Below are positions 1 through 7,450 of a stretch of 64,000 nucleotides of DNA, piece after piece. The translations under genes and the position numbers were made by a program. The DNA is taken from the NCBI RefSeq assembly GCF_003201655.1, contig NZ_QJJU01000005.1, forward strand, positions 1-64,000. Reading direction: 5' to 3'. The DNA is from Mycolicibacterium moriokaense (GTDB lineage: Bacteria > Actinomycetota > Actinomycetes > Mycobacteriales > Mycobacteriaceae). The notes under the pieces are model-generated. The model was not told where the DNA came from. It did no database searches and saw only the letters and a program-made list of their open reading frames with translations. Numbering within the stretch: the stretch's first letter is position 1; each line of letters opens with the position of its first letter.

Positions 1-95
1 AGGCCCAGTCTTCCAAGGAGATCACCCATCCAATCTGTATGGGTGGCCTACTTTTCAACCGTCGCGACTGGCCTGGTTTTTAACCGTCGTCAACA
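1..95. mobile_element. right-hand terminal region of an IS21-like insertion sequence (partial)
   Basis: Two imperfect direct repeats of about 25 bases lie at 44-68 and 69-93, each with the core TTTT(C/T)AACCGTCG. The segment ends in TCAACA at 90-95, so the end read inward is TGTTGA. Multiple terminal repeats with this core and TG...CA tips are what I know from IS21-family ends in actinobacteria. No transposase gene is in view, so istA/istB would lie to the left of the window. The element abuts, and supplies the stop codon of, the truncated lipoprotein gene at 90-370. The family assignment is from memory of IS21 ends. Confidence 0.6.
23..45. terminator. hairpin inside the IS end
   Basis: CACCCAT (23-29) and ATGGGTG (39-45) form a perfect 7-bp stem around a 9-base loop. 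It precedes the terminal repeats and could end transcription of a transposase operon lying to the left. There is no clear T tract. Confidence 0.35.
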
Positions 96-370
96 CCGAT
101 CGTGGTCGATAGTGTCGCAGCGGGCCCATGAATGGTCGATCATGCACGCGACATTGCCGGTCGGCGATATGAATCCGGTGAGCTCGTCGACTTCCTGGTC
201 GGCTGGAGCAGGGCCGGTCGTCTTGTCGGGCTGCGCGGCGGGTTCGGACGCAGTCTGCGCTGGAGTCGACGGCGTACGTGCGGGCTGGGCGCCCGTGGAT
301 CCGCTACCGCAGGCCGCAGCATCAGAATTGCCGACATGACGACAATTGTCGTCAGAAGACGCTGCGTCAT
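90..370 (-). pseudogene. secreted lipoprotein gene, frameshifted and cut by the IS end
   Basis: From ATG 370 the minus strand encodes a signal-peptide core (MTQRLLTTIVVMSAILML) with no lipobox in the same frame. If one base is restored near 312-317, the reading continues into frame as ACGSGST, a lipobox Cys (309-311), followed by a Pro/Ala/Thr-rich linker and a conserved-looking module, GFISPTGNVACMID then WARCD. SPxGN...C...RCD modules are common in mycobacterial secreted proteins. The frame runs straight into the IS tip at 95 and stops at TGA 90-92, inside the IS. The gene is therefore doubly broken: a probable -1 frameshift, and loss of its 3' end. Read without the frameshift, the 76-codon ORF becomes Arg-rich noise after the signal peptide. 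A sequencing error at the frameshift is possible; the IS truncation is not affected by it. Confidence 0.6.
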
Positions 371-469
371 CGCGCGACCTTAACCTGCTGCATGTGGGCG
401 AAGTGGTGTCGTCGCGAATTCGGGCCGACAGGTCCTCGCGTGCTAATCTTCGACGTCGTTCGACCTCCC

Positions 470-544
470 GGTCTCGTAGCTCAGTGGGAGAGCGTCCGCC
501 TCACACGCGGAAGGTCGCTGGTTCGAAACCAGCCGGGACCACCA
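470..544 (+). tRNA. tRNA-Val (anticodon CAC)
   Basis: The acceptor stem GGTCTCG (470-476) pairs with CGGGACC (534-540), with one T-G pair. The anticodon stem TCCGC/GCGGA closes the loop CTCACAC, whose centre CAC (502-504) reads GTG valine codons. The T-loop GGTTCGAAACC is standard. The discriminator is A541 and the 3' CCA is encoded at 542-544. A TAATCT hexamer at 444-449 could be the -10 element. The gene stands alone. Confidence 0.96.
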
Positions 545-773
545 CCAAACTCCAGCTAAATCAATCGCGATTGAGTCACGGAAGCGTGCCTGACCGGCAT
601 CGAACCATGCCGAACGTCACCATTTGGAAACGATGCGGTGCGGCATGGTGAGTTGGGCGATTTGGCTGCCGATAATTTACGCAGTCGTCCAACCGCGACT
701 TCGGTACTACCTGCGGTTCTGCGGCATTACTTGAGTGCGGAATGTCCGGGCGTGAATGAAGGAGTCGATGTCG

Positions 774-1241
774 ATGACGATCTTTGATCGATTCAACGTC
801 AGAGTAGTTGCTGCTGGGGCTGGATTGTGCGGGGTCGCAATGGCATTGAGCCCTCACGCTGCGGCCGCGCCGCTGCCAACCGGCGGCTACGAATGCTTCT
901 CCGCGTCGGCAGGCGAAGTTGCTGCAGCTCCGGCAGCGGCCGCGTGCGCTCCGGCAGCCGCCCCAGTCGCTGACATGGCTGGGATTCCGATGGCTTTGCC
1001 TGGGCCCGTTCCTGTGGTTCCCGCCGCTCCGCCCATTCCTGTCGTTCCTCTCGCTCCACCGGTTCCTGTGGTTCCTCTCGCTGCGCCGGTGCCCTTGGGT
1101 GCTCCGCTTGCTCCGGTGGCGGGTGGCGCTCCGCTCACCGACATGGCTGGCGCGTTTGGCGGTAAAGGGGATCCGACTAATCCGCCGGCCGTTGGAGCGC
1201 CCGTGTCCGGTCAGCCAATTCTGCCTGGCCCTGGAGCCTGA
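774..1241 (+). CDS. secreted Ala/Pro/Val-rich protein of unknown function
   Basis: The 155-residue product opens with MTIFDRFNVR and a hydrophobic signal peptide ending in AAAAP near residue 32. The mature chain is low in complexity, with repeated P-(I/V)-P-V-V-P blocks at about residues 75-110, two Cys near its start and two DMAG motifs. ATG 774 was chosen because AAGGAG (759-764) lies 9 bases upstream; ATG 768 and ATG 756 are in-frame alternatives and the latter overlaps the SD. I do not recognise a family. The composition resembles many mycobacterial exported proteins of unknown role. A hairpin at 1268 follows the stop. Confidence 0.7.
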   Translation: MTIFDRFNVRVVAAGAGLCGVAMALSPHAAAAPLPTGGYECFSASAGEVAAAPAAAACAPAAAPVADMAGIPMALPGPVPVVPAAPPIPVVPLAPPVPVVPLAAPVPLGAPLAPVAGGAPLTDMAGAFGGKGDPTNPPAVGAPVSGQPILPGPGA

Positions 1242-1267
1242 CGGCGCGCGCTGAGGCTTATCCCTCA

Positions 1268-1286
1268 TCAGGGGCTACGCCCCTGA
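1268..1286. terminator. GC-rich hairpin after the secreted-protein gene
   Basis: TCAGGGGC and GCCCCTGA form a perfect 8-bp stem closed by a TAC loop. It lies 26 bases past the stop at 1241 and faces the end of the convergent transpeptidase gene, so it can serve either strand. There is no T run. Confidence 0.5.
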
Positions 1287-1343
1287 ATCTCAACTCCGGC
1301 ATGAGGCGTGTGCCTCTGCGTGTGATCTAGGTGCCGAGCCTCA

Positions 1344-2183
1344 TTAACGCGTGACCGCGCGAGGAACTTCGATGTTGTTTTCCTGCACTATGACCGGGTC
1401 GCCGACATTGACCGTGTTGAAGTACCATTCAGCGTCCTCGGGGCTCAGGCTGATGCAGCCGTGGCTGACATTCTCATACCCGAGTGAATTGACGGCCCAC
1501 GGAGCTGAATGCACGAAGAGGCCACGGTCGGTGATCCGGACGGCGTACTCCACGTCTAGCAGGTAACCGTCGGGTGCGTCGACGGGGATGCCGACGGTGC
1601 TCGAATCCATAGTCACGTCGCGCTCTTTCGACAGCACGGTGTAGGTGCCCACCGGCGTCGGGTACTCCGGCCTACCCATCGAGGCCGGGAACACGCCCTC
1701 TTCGCCCCAGTGGGGTCGGTGGTGGGGCGCCGGCAGTGCAGACGGTGGTCCCGCCTCGACTCCGTCGATACTGACGGTGAACGTGTGATCGGAGATGCTG
1801 GCGACACCGACGACGGCAGGTCCGGTTGCGAATTCAGTTTTCAGACCGCCCACCGAAAGTGCCACCGTGGTGTGCGCCGGCCAGTATCGGTCGGGAACCC
1901 ACTGCACAACGTCGTTGTCGAGCCATTCGAACTTGCCGGTCATCGCGGGCGCCGATTTAACTTCAATGGCGCGCTCGGCGAGGTGCCTATTGGCGACGGG
2001 CGCGCTGAACGTCACCACCACGGGGTGCGCCACACCCACGACCTCGCCGCGCGTTGGTAGCACCGATGCGATGGCGGGCCCATATGACTGATTCACCGCG
2101 GTGAGGCTCACGTCGGCGGGTTCAACAACCACAGTCGCAGCGATCCCAATCAGCACAACAGCACACCGCACTACCGCCCGCAT
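1344..2183 (-). CDS. ldtA: L,D-transpeptidase, LdtMt1-like (YkuD domain)
   Basis: L,D-transpeptidases make 3-3 cross-links between meso-diaminopimelate residues of peptidoglycan outside the membrane. The 279-residue product has an N-terminal hydrophobic segment (about residues 5-20), an Ig-like domain (about 40-125, containing VVGVAHPVVVTF) and a C-terminal YkuD domain with HSAPW...SHGCISLS. The catalytic Cys is residue 243 of the SHGC motif. The Ig-like opening and the GYLL...YAVRIT segment match my memory of M. tuberculosis LdtMt1 (Rv0116c), but this protein carries about 18 extra residues (SALPAPHHRPHWGEE) between the two domains. ATG 2183 precedes the hydrophobic segment. It is transcribed convergently with the gene ending at 1241. 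Confidence 0.9.
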   Translation of the reverse strand: MRAVVRCAVVLIGIAATVVVEPADVSLTAVNQSYGPAIASVLPTRGEVVGVAHPVVVTFSAPVANRHLAERAIEVKSAPAMTGKFEWLDNDVVQWVPDRYWPAHTTVALSVGGLKTEFATGPAVVGVASISDHTFTVSIDGVEAGPPSALPAPHHRPHWGEEGVFPASMGRPEYPTPVGTYTVLSKERDVTMDSSTVGIPVDAPDGYLLDVEYAVRITDRGLFVHSAPWAVNSLGYENVSHGCISLSPEDAEWYFNTVNVGDPVIVQENNIEVPRAVTR

Positions 2184-2281
2184 GGCTTTACACCCCTTGA
2201 AATGACGAGGTTGTCAATTGTGTGATCGTAGGGGCGGCGCGAGGAGTGGAAGTTTAGGCGCGCCTTGGCAATTCGATCACG

Positions 2282-2307
2282 GCTCCGTCACGCTTCGGCT
2301 ACGGAGC
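2282..2307. repeat. hairpin in the 302-base gap between divergent genes
   Basis: GCTCCGT (2282-2288) and ACGGAGC (2301-2307) form a 7-bp stem around 12 bases. The gap 2184-2485 separates the divergent ldtA and DUF4189 genes and must hold both promoters. I see no convincing gene or other conserved element in it. Confidence 0.35.
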
Positions 2308-2485
2308 GGACCTGGCAACGTGATGGCGTGCCGGGACAATCACTCGAACTCGTGATTGGTCAATCCCGGCCGCCCGCAGCAATCGCCACGACTCTCCCCA
2401 GAAAAAGCGTCCCCTCTCGACTGGCTGCTTGCCCTTAGTAGGTGAATGCGGCCCAACCGGGCCCACCGAACACAAGGACAACATC

Positions 2486-3199
2486 ATGACCATCAGCACC
2501 ATCTCCAGACGAAAAGTGCGGACCATGGCGGGCGTCATGCTCGTGACCGCAGGGGCGACTGTGGCCGGCATGCTCGGCGCGGCAGCGCCCGCGAACGCGG
2601 CTGACGCCTATATCGTCCTCGCGGCCGGGGGCCTCAATGACGCACCCCCTGTCCGGACGGCCGGAGGCATCTACATCGGACCCGACCAAAACACCGGGGC
2701 TGCGCTTTCCAACTGTGTCGACAATGGCGGTCACCACTGCGTGGTCGAGGTCATCGCTAAGAACGCCTGCGCGGCAGTCGCGTCGAACGACTACGGGGAA
2801 TTCGAGGCGGGACAAGACCCGTCGCTTCAGGTCGCCCAAGCAAACGCCAGGCAGAAGCTGCAAGCCCAGCAGGGCGCACGCATCGTGGTGTCGGGTTGCT
2901 CGAATGGGGCAGTCCCACCGCCGCCGCCCCCGCCGCCCCCCGCTCCCGCACCGCCAAAGCTGGGGCCGACCGTCAGCTTCAATGCGATCCTGGGCGGTCT
3001 AGAAGCTCACATCACTGACCGCAGCGGGGTGGCTTCGCAGTGCACGTACGCGATGGACGACATCAACCGCACCTTCGCGCTGGCGGCCAACTCCACGTTC
3101 GATCTCAGGATCGTCCCTGCCATCCCGCGGTTCCGGGACCGGAACGTGACCATCACTTGCGACAACGGCACCAAAACTCAAGCGACGACGCGTTTCTGA
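2486..3199 (+). CDS. secreted DUF4189-domain protein with proline hinge
   Basis: The 237-residue product has a Sec signal peptide (MTISTISRRKVRTM, then a hydrophobic stretch ending APANAADA). A DUF4189-like module follows: ALSNC, then a Cys/His-rich core and a VVSGCSNG end, with regularly spaced Cys that could form disulfides. Next come a run of nine prolines (about residues 146-154) and a C-terminal domain of about 80 residues with a further Cys pair. Small mycobacterial secreted proteins such as Rv1269c and Rv1813c share the DUF4189 module; their function is unknown. ATG 2486 has AAGGA 8 bases upstream. An upstream in-frame ATG (2429) would spoil the signal peptide. Confidence 0.8.
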   Translation: MTISTISRRKVRTMAGVMLVTAGATVAGMLGAAAPANAADAYIVLAAGGLNDAPPVRTAGGIYIGPDQNTGAALSNCVDNGGHHCVVEVIAKNACAAVASNDYGEFEAGQDPSLQVAQANARQKLQAQQGARIVVSGCSNGAVPPPPPPPPPAPAPPKLGPTVSFNAILGGLEAHITDRSGVASQCTYAMDDINRTFALAANSTFDLRIVPAIPRFRDRNVTITCDNGTKTQATTRF

Positions 3200-3220
3200 G
3201 CGCGCCGCGAGCTGTCTGAA

Positions 3221-3270
3221 CGCCCCGGCGAGTCCGCAGACTCGAGACCCGCCGGGGCGGTTGGGTTTTC
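3221..3270 (+). terminator. intrinsic terminator
   Basis: CGCCCCGGCG (3221-3230) and CGCCGGGGCG (3250-3259) form a perfect 10-bp stem around 19 bases, followed by the T-rich tail TTGGGTTTTC. It lies 21 bases after the DUF4189 stop and before the next gene's SD. Confidence 0.8.
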
Positions 3271-3295
3271 GGATACACGAACCAAGGAGTCACAA

Positions 3296-3553
3296 ATGGG
3301 TGCTTACACGTACTTCGCTGTTGCAATTCTCGTTGGTCTTGCCATGGGTCTGGTGCTGGTAATCCACGGGACGATCGTCAAGAACAGGTGGGGCATCAAT
3401 CTCCGCCGCGTGGAATGCCCGAACTGCGGAACTGTGATGGGGCGGGTGCGAGTGCCCACCTCGGGCGAGCAGGCGATGTGGGGCGGCTACACGTGCCCCA
3501 CATGCAAATCCGAACTCGACAAATGGGGTCGGCGGATAACGCGACCGGCGTGA
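3296..3553 (+). CDS. small membrane protein with zinc-ribbon-like CxxC pair
   Basis: The 85-residue product has one N-terminal membrane segment (about residues 5-26, rich in Val/Leu/Gly). A soluble tail carries CPNC (Cys41, Cys44) and CPTC (Cys67, Cys70), the spacing of a zinc ribbon or rubredoxin-like knuckle. A strong AAGGAG lies 8 bases before ATG 3296. No family is recognised. The ECF sigma gene starts 126 bases downstream on the same strand, so co-transcription is possible but unproven. Confidence 0.7.
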   Translation: MGAYTYFAVAILVGLAMGLVLVIHGTIVKNRWGINLRRVECPNCGTVMGRVRVPTSGEQAMWGGYTCPTCKSELDKWGRRITRPA

Positions 3554-3678
3554 GGCAATGAACCAATCCGCCGTCCGGATCGTAGTTCGACTGAAGCAGA
3601 GGCCAACCTTGGCTGACTGGCATGCGTTCGAGCCCCGCATTCGGGATCGAGCGACTCTCAGTTTGGAGACCGACGTAC

Positions 3679-5136
3679 ATGACTGTGCAGATCGATTGGA
3701 CCGCGGCGGGCGACGCCGATCTGGTCGGCGGCGTCGCTGCCGGTGATCGAATGGCTTTCGCCGGCATTTACGACCGCTACGCCGACCGGCTCTACGACTT
3801 CTGTGTGGGCATGGTGGGCGATCGTGATGCGGCGGCTGACTGCGTGCAGGAGGCATTCTGCATGGCCGCAGTCGATCTGCCGACACTGCGTGATCCCGCC
3901 AAGTTGCGTCCCTGGCTGTATTCCATCGCCCGGCACCAGGCGCTGCGGGCCCTGCGCGCCCGTAAGCGCGAGACGATATCCGATGAGTTACCGGACGAGC
4001 CGTCCGCAGATGCCGGTCCCGACGTGTTAGCCGCCCGCAACGAACTCGTCGAACTGGTCGCCCAATCCGAGGGCGGACTCTCCGACCGCGACCGCGAAGT
4101 TCTGAATCTGGCCTACCGACACGGTCTGACCGGTTCGGAACTTGCGCAGGCGCTTGGCGTCAGTAACGGCTCCGCCAAGAAGATGGTGCAGCGGCTCCGC
4201 GATACCGTCGAAAAGTCTTTGGGCGCACTGCTTGTCGTGCGTCAAGCCACTTCCGGGCACAACAATTGTCAGGAAATGGCGGCGATCGTGGGGGGCTGGG
4301 ACGGACAGTTCACCATTCTGCTGCGCAAGCGCGTTTCACGCCACATCGAGGCCTGCCCGAACTGCGACGAGGAACGCGGAAGGCTCGTCAATCCGAGGGC
4401 ACTGCTCGGTGCGTCGCCAGTGTTCATTCCCGCGCCGGACTGGCTGCGCGAGAACACTCTTGCCCAAATACGGCTCACACCCGCCGCCACCTCCGGTACT
4501 GCAGGGGCAGCTGCGCACGCAGTGGGTCACGTTACCGCCCGTCTTTCCATGGTGACCGGCCGATTTGCGCTGTGGGCCACCGCACTCGTCGCCGTTCCGG
4601 CGATAGCACTGGGCGTGACAGTCGGCTTGCCCGCCCTACGCAGCGTGCCGGGCCCTGCCGTCCAGGTTCCCCGTACGGCACCGATCGTCTCGACATCGCA
4701 ACGGCCGACCACTCCCGCGCCGGCGTCGAATGTCCCGACGCCGGCGTCGAATGTGCCGACACCGGAGCCGAATACGTCGGTGCCACCGTCGGCGGGTCCG
4801 GCCGAAACGAATGATCCGAACGCGACAAATCCGGGAACCCAACCCACTGAGCAAGCACCGTCACCCGCTCCCGCAGACACAGTGGCTCCGCGCCAGCCCG
4901 CGGTTGCGCCACCGAGTCACGCCGCACCGGCTTCACGGCCCTCGGCATCTCCGGTCGCCCCGCGGCCACAGCGACCGTCGCAACCGCCTGTCAAACACTG
5001 CCCCGACGGGAGCACCGTCGCGGGCGGTGAGTCCTGCCCTGTGCCGACAACGCAGCCGACACAGCCAAATCCGAATTGCCCGCACATTGCCGTGGAGAAC
5101 GGCCCGGTCTGCGGTCGGACTACGGAGGGCGGCTGA
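3679..5136 (+). CDS. ECF sigma factor fused to zinc-finger anti-sigma-like and membrane domains
   Basis: The 485-residue product begins as an ECF sigma factor. Sigma-2 is at about residues 25-95 (DAAADCVQEAF, PWLYSIARH). Sigma-4 is at about 130-185 (LSDRDREVLNLAYRHGLTG, then a helix-turn-helix). After it come Cys197, then HIEACPNC (His222, Cys226, Cys229), the C-x24-H-x3-C-x2-C pattern of zinc-binding anti-sigma domains. A membrane helix lies at about 298-319, and a Pro/Thr/Ala tail of about 165 residues has several CP motifs near its end. The layout implies a sigma factor held at the membrane by its own anti-sigma module, as described for C-terminally extended ECF groups (ECF52/53 type). The trigger and targets are unknown. 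ATG 3679 was chosen because it starts the sigma-2 homology with GGAG upstream. An imperfect repeat, PTPASNV, lies near residues 350-365. Confidence 0.85.
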   Translation: MTVQIDWTAAGDADLVGGVAAGDRMAFAGIYDRYADRLYDFCVGMVGDRDAAADCVQEAFCMAAVDLPTLRDPAKLRPWLYSIARHQALRALRARKRETISDELPDEPSADAGPDVLAARNELVELVAQSEGGLSDRDREVLNLAYRHGLTGSELAQALGVSNGSAKKMVQRLRDTVEKSLGALLVVRQATSGHNNCQEMAAIVGGWDGQFTILLRKRVSRHIEACPNCDEERGRLVNPRALLGASPVFIPAPDWLRENTLAQIRLTPAATSGTAGAAAHAVGHVTARLSMVTGRFALWATALVAVPAIALGVTVGLPALRSVPGPAVQVPRTAPIVSTSQRPTTPAPASNVPTPASNVPTPEPNTSVPPSAGPAETNDPNATNPGTQPTEQAPSPAPADTVAPRQPAVAPPSHAAPASRPSASPVAPRPQRPSQPPVKHCPDGSTVAGGESCPVPTTQPTQPNPNCPHIAVENGPVCGRTTEGG

Positions 5137-5215
5137 AGCCACACCGTTAGGCGGTCGCAGTGACAGACTTCCTCTGCCCGGCACCTGCGCCGGCGGCATC
5201 GAGAGGAACTCATCC

Positions 5216-6004
5216 ATGGCGAGCCCCGATCGCGCCCACTCCCGCACGTTCGTCGTGACAGGAGCGGCGTCGGGCATCGGCCTGGCCACTGCGACTCGCC
5301 TGCTGGCCGAAGGCGGCACCGTCGTCGGCGCCGACCTGGCCCCCGCGCCCGATCTCGGCCCGCGGTTCACGTTCGTGGCGGCCGACATCACCGACGAAGC
5401 CGCCGTCGCCGGCATGCTGGGCGCTGTGCCTGACCGCCTCGACGGGGTTGTCCACGCGGCAGGCGTCGCAGGCGGCGGCCCGGTCCACTTGCTCGATCGG
5501 GCCGAATGGGACCGGGTGATCGGGATCAATCTCACCGGCTCGTTCCTGGTGGCGAAGGCGGCCTTGGCCAGGATGATCGAGCAGCCCCGAGTCGACGGCG
5601 AGCGTGGCTCCATCGTCACGGTCGCCAGCATCGAGGGTCTCGAAGGCACAGCGGGGGGCAGCTCGTACAACGCCGCCAAGGGTGGCGTCGTCCTGCTCAC
5701 CAAAAACATCGCGCTCGACTACGGCCCAAGCGGCATCCGGGCAAACGCGATCTGCCCCGGTTTCATCGCAACGCCGATGCTGGACAGCGTCTTCGGAATG
5801 CCGGGAATGGAGGCTCCTAAGGCCTCGATCACCGAGGAACACGCCCTGCAACGGCTGGGCAGGCCGGAGGAGATAGCGGCCATGGCGGCGTTCCTCGTGT
5901 CTCCCGACGCGTCGTTCGTCAGCGGTCAGGCCATTGCCGTCGACGGCGGATACACTGCGGGCCGCGACCATGGCGTCGTCGAGTTGTTCGGCTTTCCCAA
6001 GTGA
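5216..6004 (+). CDS. SDR family NAD(P)-dependent oxidoreductase
   Basis: The 262-residue product is a classical short-chain dehydrogenase. The cofactor loop TGAASGIG is at residues 15-22, HAAG at about 80-83, Ser138 and the Y-x3-K pair at Tyr151/Lys155, and the C-terminal VDGGYTAG motif is present. Substrate cannot be read from sequence. ATG 5216 has GAGAGGA about 8 bases upstream; the open frame continues far upstream only as an antisense-like artefact over the sigma gene. An acyl-CoA-dehydrogenase-like gene starts 35 bases past its stop, so the two probably act on the same substrate. Confidence 0.88.
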   Translation: MASPDRAHSRTFVVTGAASGIGLATATRLLAEGGTVVGADLAPAPDLGPRFTFVAADITDEAAVAGMLGAVPDRLDGVVHAAGVAGGGPVHLLDRAEWDRVIGINLTGSFLVAKAALARMIEQPRVDGERGSIVTVASIEGLEGTAGGSSYNAAKGGVVLLTKNIALDYGPSGIRANAICPGFIATPMLDSVFGMPGMEAPKASITEEHALQRLGRPEEIAAMAAFLVSPDASFVSGQAIAVDGGYTAGRDHGVVELFGFPK

Positions 6005-6039
6005 GCACCAATATCGAAATCGGCGATAGGAGAACGCCA

Positions 6040-7224
6040 ATGACGTCGACCGCTGAGGTGGGGGACCAGGTTGTTGCGTCGGCTCGGGGCATGCGGGATC
6101 TCGTCCGGGTCGAGGCCGCCGAATCCGAACGGATGCGCACGCTCACCGACGCGATTGTCGATGAAATGTGGGCCAGTGGGCTGATGTCGGCGTTCAATCC
6201 CGTCGCGGCAGGCGGTGTTGAGCCCTCGTTCGCTCAGATGATCGAGACCTGGATCGAAATGGCTTGGCAGGACGGTTCATTCGGCTGGATCGGCATCGCA
6301 AACCTCCCGTCGTCATTCGCGGCAGGTGCGTATCTCTCCGATGACGGCTTCGCGGAGGTATTCACCGCTCACGACAATCACGTCACGATGGGCGGCCAGT
6401 TCTTCCCCAACGGGCAGGGGACCGTCGTCGACGGTGGTTACCGGTTGACCGGATCGTGGAGTTTCGGGTCGGGCATCGGCCACGCGCAATACGTCGCGGC
6501 GGGCTTCTTCCCGATGGACAACGGCGAGATGCGCTGGATCTCCGAAGGAATCCCCGATATGCAGGTGGCGGTGATACCGCGCGACGAGATTTCGTTCAAC
6601 GATGGCTGGCATGTGCAGGGGCTCAAGGGAACTGGCTCGTATGACTACAGCACGGAGGATGTATTCGTGCCCGAACGCCGGACCTTTCCGCTGTTCGTCC
6701 GCGAGCCACACCGAGGGACGTCACCGGCCACTCGCATGGGGCTGATGCCGGTGACTGCTGCCGGTCACGCGTCGTGGGCGCTCGGTGTCGCCAAGAGCAT
6801 GCTCGATGATGTCCAGGAGCTGGCCGCATCGAAGTTCCGAATGAGCGACATGGCGTCGTTGGCGAGCCGCCCGACGTTCCAGAAAGGCCTCGCCCACCAT
6901 GTCGCCAGCTGGCGCGCCGCGCGGCTGCTGGTGCTTGACGCATTCACGACCGCAGAGGCGGCGGTTGCCGCGGGGAACGAGCTAACTCCGGTCCTGCGAG
7001 CCGACATGCGCGCCGCTGCGGTGTATGCAACCGATGTCGCCCGAAGCTGCGCCGAATGGGCGCACTTGGTCGCGGGCACGAGTTCGATCCGCGAAGGCAC
7101 TCGCCTCGAACGCGCGTTTCGCGATATGTACACAGGAACCCAGCACGCATTCATCAGTGAGAAGGTGGCCATCGACGCGGCGCAGATCTGGCTCGGCGTC
7201 ATCGAGGACCAGTTCGGGCTATGA
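6040..7224 (+). CDS. acyl-CoA dehydrogenase / flavin monooxygenase-like protein
   Basis: The 394-residue product has the acyl-CoA-dehydrogenase fold order: N-terminal helices (to about residue 110), a beta domain with GGYRLTGSWSFGSGIGHAQYV and LKGTGSYDYSTEDVFVP (about 130-215), and a C-terminal helical domain. The GSWSFGSGI stretch and the lack of an obvious catalytic Glu suit the HpaB/HsaA two-component flavin monooxygenase branch as well as a true dehydrogenase; I cannot decide between them. ATG 6040 has AGGAG 7 bases upstream. GTG 6001, overlapping the SDR stop, is an alternative start. Confidence 0.8.
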   Translation: MTSTAEVGDQVVASARGMRDLVRVEAAESERMRTLTDAIVDEMWASGLMSAFNPVAAGGVEPSFAQMIETWIEMAWQDGSFGWIGIANLPSSFAAGAYLSDDGFAEVFTAHDNHVTMGGQFFPNGQGTVVDGGYRLTGSWSFGSGIGHAQYVAAGFFPMDNGEMRWISEGIPDMQVAVIPRDEISFNDGWHVQGLKGTGSYDYSTEDVFVPERRTFPLFVREPHRGTSPATRMGLMPVTAAGHASWALGVAKSMLDDVQELAASKFRMSDMASLASRPTFQKGLAHHVASWRAARLLVLDAFTTAEAAVAAGNELTPVLRADMRAAAVYATDVARSCAEWAHLVAGTSSIREGTRLERAFRDMYTGTQHAFISEKVAIDAAQIWLGVIEDQFGL

Positions 7225-7450
7225 TTCGCGGGACGCTGACCAGCGGTTGACCAATCTGCGGGCATGATGACAAAGCACCCAACGGTCGCTTTCATGATCA
7301 CTTTTTCCGCAATGGTTTGCTGCCAGCCATCAATAGAAGATTTTAATTGCAAGTTCTTGATAGCTGACCGCCAACCTGTGTGACAATGGTCGGCGAATAC
7401 CTACCGAAGAAGGCCCTTGCTGGTGGGAGGGAATCATCATTACGACGCGT

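Noticed and set aside
140..370. 76-codon minus-strand reading frame as an intact small secreted protein
   Set aside because: After the signal peptide it becomes Arg/Pro-rich with no protein-like pattern, while another frame carries a clear lipobox and a conserved-looking module; it is better read as a frameshifted gene.
576..1268. 230-codon minus-strand frame opposite the secreted Ala/Pro-rich gene
   Set aside because: Arg/His/Ser-rich shadow of a high-GC coding strand, with no SD, signal or domain.
2905..2960. simple repeat at the proline run of the DUF4189 gene as a mobile or CRISPR-like element
   Set aside because: It is an in-frame run of Pro codons forming a hinge; no spacer-repeat structure exists anywhere in the window.
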